Source: an uncultured Bacteroidota bacterium
GTDB lineage: Bacteria > Bacteroidota > Bacteroidia > NS11-12g > UBA9320
Assembly: GCA_937124965.1 (NCBI GenBank)
Contig: CAKZLB010000032.1
Span: forward strand, 94,968-158,967
Reading direction: 5' to 3'
Length of the DNA: 64,000 nt
The notes below the pieces were generated by a model. It ran no database searches. It was not told where the DNA came from and was given only the letters and a program-made list of their open reading frames with translations. Below, in pieces: positions 22,427 through 30,167 of this stretch. The translations under genes were made by a program, and so were the position numbers. Each line of letters begins with the position of its first letter. Positions within the stretch are counted from its first letter, which is position 1.

Positions 22427-22531
22427 TCGTTTTGAAAATTAAAATCCAAAGATAAACATCAATTGAACAAATCGTTTTCATTAAACTTGAAAAAGCGTTA
22501 CCATGACAATAGAGAGTGGTGGTTGATGCCT

Positions 22532-23449
22532 CTATTCCTTTCCCCAACCGGTCACAAATAAATTTGATGCACCTCGAATCCCGCATTTTTGAACATTGTT
22601 ATAGCCAGTCGCCGCCGCAAATCGTATTTCTTCCTCGGTCAAATTTTTTATCCAAGCGTTAAATACATTGTCCAAAACATATGCCTCAGGGGCCAATAAG
22701 TTGCTGGTCATTACCAATGGATACCCACCAGATTCGTTAAGCTTTTTAGCATAAAATGAATGAGAAACACAAGCGATAGCAACAGCATCTTTAGTTCGTC
22801 CGTCAATGTTATAAATTGTTTCAATGTCAGTATCCATCAACCCATTATGGCCGTTAAAAACAACCAAATCCACATTCGCTGACAATAGTTTTGTTGAATC
22901 TTTTAGGTACAATGTGTCAGTCGATTTTCCAGCAAGTTCCCCAAAATAATCTTGAAGACAGTCTTTCATTTTATCACCACGATAAGCGTCTGCAACCATA
23001 AACACGTTCTGAGATGTATGCTTAAAAACGACCCGTTCTAATACGTTTGTGCTCGGATTAAGTACCGAAGAAATTTTCTCCCAATCACTACTCCGTACAA
23101 AATGAGTTTTTATACCATAACCCGCACCCCAATACAAATTTGTTCTTAGATTCATTCCATTTCCTAATGATGCGTTAACAGGCACAATGCCTTGATGCTC
23201 ATTATCACACAGAGGCACAAAAACATGAATAATTCTGGCAGCATTTTGATCTACCTTCCTATTCAAACCACTAACAATTGAATCTCGTGTAAACCGATAC
23301 GGTAAATAGACTAACGTGTCCCTACTTGATTTTTTTAGTGTATCTGTTAACCCATTTTTTTCAGATAATGCTGACTTATTCGTGTCCATTTCACATCCAT
23401 AAATCGACAGAATGGTAGAATACGCAATAAAAGCGATGATGAATCTCAT
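22532..23449 (-). CDS. Lipoprotein of unknown family with a possible clan CD (caspase-like) His/Cys dyad
   Basis: 305 residues from the ATG at 23449, chosen because it gives a good lipoprotein signal (RFIIAFIAYSTILSIYGC, Cys19). The body is alpha/beta. After a strand, VVFNGHNGLMD places a histidine at 201; 26 residues later VAIACVSHSF places a cysteine at 227. A strand followed by His-Gly-type turn and a second strand ending in Ala-Cys is the clan CD peptidase layout (caspases, gingipains, CHAT), although here the turn reads HN-G. No propeptide is visible. It lies just upstream of the cytochrome lipoproteins on the same strand (105 bases) and diverges from the DUF6029-like gene. Family and activity are not established. 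Confidence 0.55.
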   Translation of the reverse strand: MRFIIAFIAYSTILSIYGCEMDTNKSALSEKNGLTDTLKKSSRDTLVYLPYRFTRDSIVSGLNRKVDQNAARIIHVFVPLCDNEHQGIVPVNASLGNGMNLRTNLYWGAGYGIKTHFVRSSDWEKISSVLNPSTNVLERVVFKHTSQNVFMVADAYRGDKMKDCLQDYFGELAGKSTDTLYLKDSTKLLSANVDLVVFNGHNGLMDTDIETIYNIDGRTKDAVAIACVSHSFYAKKLNESGGYPLVMTSNLLAPEAYVLDNVFNAWIKNLTEEEIRFAAATGYNNVQKCGIRGASNLFVTGWGKE

Positions 23450-23533
23450 TTGCTGAAAACGCAAATCCCTTGTTCGTATTTTGCATTCGGCTAAGATTTT
23501 CGCTTTTATTTGCAAGATAATTTTAGTGTATAC

Positions 23534-25180
23534 ATGAAAAAAGTCTTTGGTGTTATGATCTTGTTCCTTGTGAGTTTTAGCTCATACGGTCAGGATAAAG
23601 GGGTGTTTTCAGGCAACTTTCAGAGTAATTTTTCCATTTTCGTTTTAGATAGTTCAATTGGTGCGTATGAAAGTCCGCAATATCTAACCCAAATGAGCAG
23701 TGCGGAAGCTTGGTTATTTACCAACTACCAGTTAAAAGGCTTTAATGTTTCTGCGCGATACGACTTATTTAATAATAGTAACTTATTAAATCCCACTGGC
23801 TCCTTCTCAGGCCATGGTTTAGGATTTTGGCAAATAAAAAAATCCATTGATAAATTAACATTAACAGCTGGATCGTTTTATGATCAATTTGGATCTGGAC
23901 TAGTTTTCAGAGCATTTGAAAATAGACTGATTGGAATCGATTATGCAGTTGAAGGGATTCATGCTAAATATGACATTTCGCCTGACTTTTTTGTAAAAGC
24001 TTTCACGGGAAACCAGAAGGGTTCAGGGGCACAGGGAAATCGGTTCGGAACTTCTGGAGAAATCGTAAAGGGTATTAATTCTGAGAAAATATTTCGTTTA
24101 AAAGAGAAAAAGGTTTTAGTTACGCTTGGTGCAAGCTTGTTTAATAGAACATTAACACAAGGTACCATGAATGAAATATTAACCGAGATTGAAGGCTACG
24201 ACAACGAGGATAAATTTTATCCAAAGTTTAATGTGTATTCGTATAATGGTTATGCCAATTTCAATTGGAAAAACTTAATGCTGTCATACGAACACAATCG
24301 AAAATCTGGGGAAGCTGTAAGAACGTTAGATGGAAAATTAGATTCACTTACTGGAACTATTCATTACGCTACGCTGAGCTACTCAAAAAACAAGCTTGGT
24401 AAAAAGAAAAAAGGAGGCATTGGTTTTAATGCACAATATCGAAGAATTGAAAACTTTCAACTTAGAACTAGCCCAAACAATATTCTGTTAGATGGATTAT
24501 TAACGTATCAGCCTTCCCTTACTCGACAAGCTTCGTATCGATTATTAGCTCGATATAACGCAGCTGCGCAAGATTATGGGGAAGAAGGAATCCAAGCCGG
24601 TCTTGTGTGGACTATTGGTAAAGGAAAAACACTTTATTTAAATTATTCGAATGTTAAGCGATTAGATGGCGAGCAACTTTTTCATGAATACTTTGCAAAC
24701 TACGAACACAAGTTTAGTAAAACATTCAAAGGTAAAATTGGAATCCAATCAATTTTTTACAACCAGCAGGTTTATGAAAGTAAGGACGAGTCTTATAAGG
24801 ACGTTGAAACGATAACACCATTTTTTGAATTGACGTATAAACTTAGCAGAAGAAATAGTTTACGCTGGGAAACACAATATCTAATGACAGATGGAGATTT
24901 GGGAAGTTTTATTAATTCTGTTTTGGAGCTAAATATGTCACCGCACTATTCTTTCTCCATTTCGGATATGGTTAATAATGACCCTGTTCGAAATTCTGGT
25001 GCTAAGGTGAGCGATGAAGTTGTTCATTATTGGTCGGTATTTGGCAAATACAACATTCATACAACATCGTTCACAGCTGCATATGTTAGACAAGTTGCCG
25101 GTGTAAACTGTACAGGAGGTATTTGTAGAATCGAACCCGCATTTAGTGGTTTTAGGTTTACTCTTACAACTAACTTCTAA
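23534..25180 (+). CDS. Outer-membrane barrel protein (DUF6029-like)
   Basis: 548 residues from the ATG at 23534, which opens a clear signal peptide (MKKVFGVMILFLVSFSSYGQ). The frame extends 8 codons further up without a plausible signal. The rest is a dense series of amphipathic beta-strands with short turns (FNVSARYDLFNNSNL, LTLTAGSFYDQFGSGLVF) to a C-terminal FRFTLTTNF, the classical aromatic end of an outer-membrane barrel. It resembles DUF6029 proteins of Flavobacteriales, whose role is not known; the number is from memory. It is divergent from the clan CD-like lipoprotein, with 84 bases between starts that may hold promoters for both. Confidence 0.68.
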   Translation: MKKVFGVMILFLVSFSSYGQDKGVFSGNFQSNFSIFVLDSSIGAYESPQYLTQMSSAEAWLFTNYQLKGFNVSARYDLFNNSNLLNPTGSFSGHGLGFWQIKKSIDKLTLTAGSFYDQFGSGLVFRAFENRLIGIDYAVEGIHAKYDISPDFFVKAFTGNQKGSGAQGNRFGTSGEIVKGINSEKIFRLKEKKVLVTLGASLFNRTLTQGTMNEILTEIEGYDNEDKFYPKFNVYSYNGYANFNWKNLMLSYEHNRKSGEAVRTLDGKLDSLTGTIHYATLSYSKNKLGKKKKGGIGFNAQYRRIENFQLRTSPNNILLDGLLTYQPSLTRQASYRLLARYNAAAQDYGEEGIQAGLVWTIGKGKTLYLNYSNVKRLDGEQLFHEYFANYEHKFSKTFKGKIGIQSIFYNQQVYESKDESYKDVETITPFFELTYKLSRRNSLRWETQYLMTDGDLGSFINSVLELNMSPHYSFSISDMVNNDPVRNSGAKVSDEVVHYWSVFGKYNIHTTSFTAAYVRQVAGVNCTGGICRIEPAFSGFRFTLTTNF

Positions 25181-25306
25181 GCATAACTTCCAGTATTTAT
25201 TTACGCAATAGCTTGAACTAAATACGGTTGGTTTCGTTACTATTTCAGGTAGTTTTAAATATTTCAAATTTTCAAGTGGAATGCCGAAATTTGCCTTTTT
25301 AAACTT

Positions 25307-26503
25307 ATGCAGTACGACGTAGCAATAATTGGTGGAGGAATCGTTGGTTTGGCGACTGCCTTGCAGATATTAGAAGAAAAACCAACAACCAAATTGGTTA
25401 TTCTCGAAAAAGAAGCTTCTGAAGCAAAACATCAAACGGGTCACAACAGCGGAGTAATTCACTCGGGGTTGTACTATAAACCAGGTTCTCTGAAAGCTAC
25501 AAATTGTATCCGAGGGTACCACATGCTACTTGAATTTGCGGATAAAAACGACATTCCTTATGATTTGTGTGGTAAAGTCGTAGTTGCTACAAATAAGTCT
25601 GAGATTCCGGAACTAGAGAAACTATACAAACGCGGTCAAGAAAACGGCTTAGATGGTTTACGGATGATTGATGCTGCAGAATTAAAAGAAATCGAACCGC
25701 ACGTCAAAGGTGTCAAGGCTATTGTTGTTCCTCAAACAGGGATTATAGATTACAAACTTGTTGCAAGTAAATACTTAGAAAACATTAAAAAGTTAGGTGG
25801 GGAAATCACTTTCAACTTTAAAGTTGACGGGTTTGCGAAAAGTAATAACCAATGGGTAATACGTGATCACACGAAACAAATCGAGTCGAAAACAATTATC
25901 AATTGTGCAGGACTATATTCGGATAAAGTGGCTGGATTAACAGAAAAAACGGATACGAAAATTATTCCTTTTAGAGGAGAATATTACATGTTAAAACCTG
26001 AAGCACAGCATATGGTAAAACATTTAATTTACCCTGTTCCAGATCCGAACTTTCCATTCTTGGGTGTTCACTTTACTCGTATGATGAATGGTCATATCGA
26101 AGCAGGACCAAATGCTGTATTAGCATTTAGAAGAGAAGGTTATACTAAAAAAGAATTCCATTTAGGCGAGTTTATTGAAACATTAATGTGGCCAGGGTTT
26201 CAGAAAGTTGCTAAGAAATACTGGCGAACAGGTTTGGGTGAAATGTATCGATCCTTCTCTAAAAGTGCATTTACAAAAGCGCTTCAAAAACTAATACCAG
26301 AGATTCGAAAAGAACACTTAGAAACAGCCGAAGCGGGGGTGCGTGCTCAAGCTTGTGACAGAACGGGTGGTTTACTTGATGATTTTAAAATAATTGAAAA
26401 ACCAGATGCTATTCATGTTCTAAACGCTCCAAGTCCCGCAGCAACTTCTAGTCTATCCATTGGAAAAACGTTGTCTGAGATTTGGATTAAAGCTAATGCG
26501 TAA
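25307..26503 (+). CDS. lhgO: L-2-hydroxyglutarate oxidase
   Basis: 398 residues. FAD-binding Rossmann motif GGGIVG at 9-14 and the typical ending of the ADP site in a glutamate (LVILEKE). The LhgO/L2HGDH hallmark HQTGHNSGVIHSGLYYKPGS is present in two parts at about 45-64, and AEAGVRAQACDRTGG near the C-terminus. The enzyme oxidises L-2-hydroxyglutarate to 2-oxoglutarate and feeds electrons to the quinone pool. It is a single gene with its own leader, followed by prfA. Confidence 0.93.
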   Translation: MQYDVAIIGGGIVGLATALQILEEKPTTKLVILEKEASEAKHQTGHNSGVIHSGLYYKPGSLKATNCIRGYHMLLEFADKNDIPYDLCGKVVVATNKSEIPELEKLYKRGQENGLDGLRMIDAAELKEIEPHVKGVKAIVVPQTGIIDYKLVASKYLENIKKLGGEITFNFKVDGFAKSNNQWVIRDHTKQIESKTIINCAGLYSDKVAGLTEKTDTKIIPFRGEYYMLKPEAQHMVKHLIYPVPDPNFPFLGVHFTRMMNGHIEAGPNAVLAFRREGYTKKEFHLGEFIETLMWPGFQKVAKKYWRTGLGEMYRSFSKSAFTKALQKLIPEIRKEHLETAEAGVRAQACDRTGGLLDDFKIIEKPDAIHVLNAPSPAATSSLSIGKTLSEIWIKANA

Positions 26504-26601
26504 AAGTAATATCAAAGTGTCTCTTAATATATCTTGATAACTCAATTTTTGGGTTATTGTAGGTTTATTGATTTGTGGTTATTTAATAATTTTCAAAAGG
26601 C

Positions 26602-26609
26602 TAAATTTG
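26602..26609 (+). promoter_or_regulatory. Bacteroidota -7 element before prfA
   Basis: TAAATTTG matches TAnnTTTG and ends 9 bases before the prfA ATG. A transcript starting there would have almost no leader. A TTTG lies further up at 26572-26575, but the 26-base gap is longer than usual for a -33 box. Confidence 0.45.
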
Positions 26610-26618
26610 CCGACTGCA

Positions 26619-27692
26619 ATGCTCGAGAAATTAGAATCAATTTATCAACGTTACTTACAAGTTCAAACCTTACTCAGTGATCCGAGCGTATTTGAAGATG
26701 TAAAACGTTTTAATACACTAAACCGTGAGTATGGTGACCTGAAGGACTTGGTTGAAGTTTATCACGAATACAAAAAACTGCTAACAAGCATGGCAGAAGC
26801 TAGAGATATTCTGAAAAACGAAAGTGATATTGAGCTAAAAGAAATGGCTAAAATGGAGCTTGATGAACTAACTGAGCTTCAAGAACCCATGGAAGAAAAG
26901 ATTAAATTCCTCCTAATTCCTAAAGATCCTGACGACAATAAAAATGCCATTGTAGAGATTCGATCTGGAGCTGGTGGAGACGAGGCAAGTCTTTTTGCGG
27001 GTGATTTATACCGAATGTACGAACGCTTTTGTCAGACTAAAAAGTGGAAAACAGAAGTTGTGGAAGTGATGGAAGGTAGTGTTGGAGGATACAACAAAGT
27101 TGTATTTGAAGTGACGGGAACAGACGTTTATGGAACCTTGAAATTCGAGAGTGGTGTACACCGAGTACAACGAGTACCAAATACAGAATCGCAAGGTAGA
27201 GTGCATACAAGTGCCGCTACCGTTGCTGTATTACCCGAAGCCGAAGAGGTTGATGTTGATTTAAACATGGGTGATGTTCGACGAGATACATTTAGAGCGT
27301 CGGGTGCAGGTGGTCAGCACGTTAATAAAACGGAATCTGCCATTCGACTAACACACATACCTACGGGCATTGTGGTGGAATGTCAAGACGGTCGATCTCA
27401 GCATCAAAACTATGATAAAGCATTAACCGTATTACGAACACGCTTGTATGAAAGAGAGTTAGCAGCTCACAATGAAAAGATCGCTGCTGAGCGAAAGTCA
27501 TTGGTATCAACAGGTGATAGATCAGCCAAAATCAGAACGTACAACTTTCCTCAAAGTCGTGTTACAGAGCATCGTATTGGTCTAACGTTGTACAATTTAT
27601 CTGAAGTTTTAGGCGGACAGATACAAGACATAATAGATCAGCTACAAATGGCTGAAAATACTGAAAAACTAAAAGCAGGAGGACTAGATTAA
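26619..27692 (+). CDS. prfA: Peptide chain release factor 1
   Basis: 357 residues from the ATG at 26619; the frame runs 17 codons further up but [12 protein letters not shown] is the family start. The codon-reading loop is VPNTESQGR with the PxT motif at 187-189, as in RF1. The catalytic GGQ lies at 231-233 in [13 protein letters not shown]. It releases finished proteins at UAA and UAG. Length and domain order are normal. Confidence 0.97.
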   Translation: MLEKLESIYQRYLQVQTLLSDPSVFEDVKRFNTLNREYGDLKDLVEVYHEYKKLLTSMAEARDILKNESDIELKEMAKMELDELTELQEPMEEKIKFLLIPKDPDDNKNAIVEIRSGAGGDEASLFAGDLYRMYERFCQTKKWKTEVVEVMEGSVGGYNKVVFEVTGTDVYGTLKFESGVHRVQRVPNTESQGRVHTSAATVAVLPEAEEVDVDLNMGDVRRDTFRASGAGGQHVNKTESAIRLTHIPTGIVVECQDGRSQHQNYDKALTVLRTRLYERELAAHNEKIAAERKSLVSTGDRSAKIRTYNFPQSRVTEHRIGLTLYNLSEVLGGQIQDIIDQLQMAENTEKLKAGGLD

Positions 27693-27756
27693 TAATCTGT
27701 TTATAATTTGTTTGTACAATGACAAAGCGCATTCTATCAAACGGTAATCATGAATA

Positions 27757-27764
27757 TATATTTG
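27757..27764 (+). promoter_or_regulatory. Bacteroidota -7 element before glutamine synthetase
   Basis: TATATTTG matches TAnnTTTG, 35 bases upstream of the ATG. No TTG box at the standard spacing was seen. Confidence 0.45.
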
Positions 27765-27798
27765 TTAGTATCCTATCTACAAGAATTGTAAAAATCAT

Positions 27799-29970
27799 AT
27801 GAGATTCAAAGCATTAGAAATTGCCCTTTCCCGCAAATCAATTAAAGTAAAGAATGAGTTTTCTTCTGTTCAGGAAATGTATGCATGCAACGTCTTTAAC
27901 GACGACTCCATGCAGACTTATCTAGACAAGGACACTTATAAGTCGCTAAAAGCTGCGATTAAAGATGGTACAAAGATTAGTCGATCGATGGCTTCTCAAA
28001 TTGCACTTGGTATGAAAACTTGGGCAATGGAAAGAGGAGTTACGCACTATACGCACTGGTTTCAACCGCTAACTGGAACAACGGCTGAAAAGCATGATTC
28101 GTTCTTTGAACCACAAGACGGAAGAGCAGTTGTAAAGTTTAGCGGCGATGCATTGGTACAGCAAGAACCAGATGCTTCGAGTTTACCAAGCGGTGGCTTA
28201 AGAAATACGTTTGAGGCAAGAGGATATACAGCATGGGATCCATCATCACCAGCGTTTATTTACGAAAACACCAGTGGAAAAACGTTGTGTATACCAACGG
28301 TATTTGTTTCATATACTGGTCAAGCGTTAGATTATAAAGCTCCATTATTAAAGTCCATTCAGTTATTAGACAAAGCGTCTACTGATGTTTGTAAATACTT
28401 CTATTCTGATGTTAAAAAAGTAAATGCATCGCTAGGAATTGAGCAAGAATATTTTTTAGTTGATAAAGCACTTTTCAACCAAAGACCTGATTTAGTAATG
28501 TGTGGAAGAACCTTGTTTGGTTATGCCGCAGCGAAGAATCAGCAAATGGATGATCATTATTTTGGGTCAATTCCAGATCGGGTTTTCAACTACATGGTGG
28601 ATTATGAAAATGAAGCATTAAAGTTAGGTATTCCTGTGCGAACTCGTCACAATGAGGTGGCACCTGGTCAGTACGAATGTGCCCCTCAGTATGAAGACAT
28701 TAACTTAGCTGTAGATCACAATCAACTGTTGATGGATTTGATGGATGAAGTTGCAAATCGACATGGTTTCAAAGCGTTATTTCACGAAAAACCATTTGCA
28801 GGAATCAATGGAAGTGGTAAACACAATAACTGGTCGTTAATTACCAATACTGGAATTAATTTGCTATCTCCAGGTAACAACCCGCTATCGAACTTAAGCT
28901 TCCTTACATTTTTTGTGAATACAATAAAAGCATTTCATGATAATGCTGATTTGATCCGAGCGAGTATTGCTTCTGCTTCTAACGATCATCGTCTAGGTGC
29001 TAATGAAGCTCCACCAGCAATCATGTCTATTTTCATTGGTTCGACGTTAACGAAAGTTTTAGACGATCTTGAAAATAATGTCAAAGCTTCAAAAGGAAAA
29101 ACGGAAGAAGACACGATTAACATCGCTCAAATTCCAGAAATTTTAAGAGATAACACAGACAGAAACAGAACATCTCCTTTTGCGTTTACTGGAAACAAGT
29201 TTGAATTACGAGCGGTTGGTTCTTCGAAAAGTTCGGCGTCTCCAATGATGGTGCTTAACGCTGCAATGGCTTATCAACTGCAGCAGTTCAAGAAAGATGT
29301 TGACGCTCTAATTCAAGACAAAAACAATAAAAAGAATGATGCAATACTAACAGTCTTAAAGTCTTACTTGAAAGACTCAAAAAAGGTATTGTTTGAAGGA
29401 AACGGCTATGGTGAAGAATGGGTTAAAGAAGCTGCAAAACGCGGTTTAGCAAACCTTAGAGATACGCCTTCATCTTTGGGCGCTTATGTAAATAAGCGAA
29501 CAGTTCAAATGATGGGTGATTTGGGAATATTCTCAATGGAAGAATTAACTGCACGTCATCATATCGAGCTAGAAGATTACATGAAAAAGGTGCAGATAGA
29601 AGGCCGTGTGATTGATGAAATGACCTATACACATGTTTTACCGGCATCTTTACAATATCAAAAAATGGTAGCTGAAAATGTTGTTGCTCTTCAAAATTCT
29701 GGTTTGAGTAAAAAACAAATCGATGCTTCGTTAAGTGTTTTGGAAGAGGTAACTGAACATATAAATGCGCTTAAAACCAAGGTTGACCGAATGGTAGAAA
29801 ATCGTAAAAAAGCAAACGCTCTTTCATCTCTTGAAAAACAAGCTAGTGCTTATTCGAAGGTTAATGGAGAGTTTGAAGATATTAGATATCATGCCGACAA
29901 ATTGGAGCGGCTTGTTGACGATTCACTTTGGACAATTCCAAAATATCGAGAACTACTTCACATCAAATAA
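27799..29970 (+). CDS. glnN: Type III glutamine synthetase
   Basis: 723 residues, the length typical of GSIII, much longer than GSI. The N-terminal GSIII domain includes MERGVTHYTHWFQPLTG. The catalytic region carries SLGIEQEYFLVD, RHNEVAPGQYE and NGSGKHNNWS, the conserved metal- and ATP-binding elements. A C-terminal helical domain follows from about residue 560. It makes glutamine from glutamate, ammonia and ATP, and type III is the usual form in Bacteroidota. It is monocistronic, with a promoter element before it and a strong terminator after. Confidence 0.96.
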   Translation: MRFKALEIALSRKSIKVKNEFSSVQEMYACNVFNDDSMQTYLDKDTYKSLKAAIKDGTKISRSMASQIALGMKTWAMERGVTHYTHWFQPLTGTTAEKHDSFFEPQDGRAVVKFSGDALVQQEPDASSLPSGGLRNTFEARGYTAWDPSSPAFIYENTSGKTLCIPTVFVSYTGQALDYKAPLLKSIQLLDKASTDVCKYFYSDVKKVNASLGIEQEYFLVDKALFNQRPDLVMCGRTLFGYAAAKNQQMDDHYFGSIPDRVFNYMVDYENEALKLGIPVRTRHNEVAPGQYECAPQYEDINLAVDHNQLLMDLMDEVANRHGFKALFHEKPFAGINGSGKHNNWSLITNTGINLLSPGNNPLSNLSFLTFFVNTIKAFHDNADLIRASIASASNDHRLGANEAPPAIMSIFIGSTLTKVLDDLENNVKASKGKTEEDTINIAQIPEILRDNTDRNRTSPFAFTGNKFELRAVGSSKSSASPMMVLNAAMAYQLQQFKKDVDALIQDKNNKKNDAILTVLKSYLKDSKKVLFEGNGYGEEWVKEAAKRGLANLRDTPSSLGAYVNKRTVQMMGDLGIFSMEELTARHHIELEDYMKKVQIEGRVIDEMTYTHVLPASLQYQKMVAENVVALQNSGLSKKQIDASLSVLEEVTEHINALKTKVDRMVENRKKANALSSLEKQASAYSKVNGEFEDIRYHADKLERLVDDSLWTIPKYRELLHIK

Positions 29971-29978
29971 AATTTGCA

Positions 29979-30012
29979 AAACCCTTTCGAAAATCGAAAG
30001 GGTTTTTTTTTG
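29979..30012 (+). terminator. Intrinsic terminator after glutamine synthetase
   Basis: A perfect 12-bp stem (AAACCCTTTCGA with TCGAAAGGGTTT, loop AAA) runs into a run of T. It lies 9 bases past the stop codon. Confidence 0.92.
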
Positions 30013-30167
30013 GACGACCCAACCCTTTAAACGCTAAGTGCGTCAAGGAATTGATAAATATTAGTTAAAGCCATTATCACAATCCCTTTAGACAAAATTT
30101 ATTTGGAAATGGGTCGAATAATGTTGATTTTTGGCAATTAGAACAATTCGATAAACACCTTCTCAGA

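Noticed and set aside
22362..22586. 74-codon minus-strand frame between the cytochrome and the clan CD-like lipoprotein
   Set aside because: It overlaps the coding ends of both neighbours and has no signal or family features.
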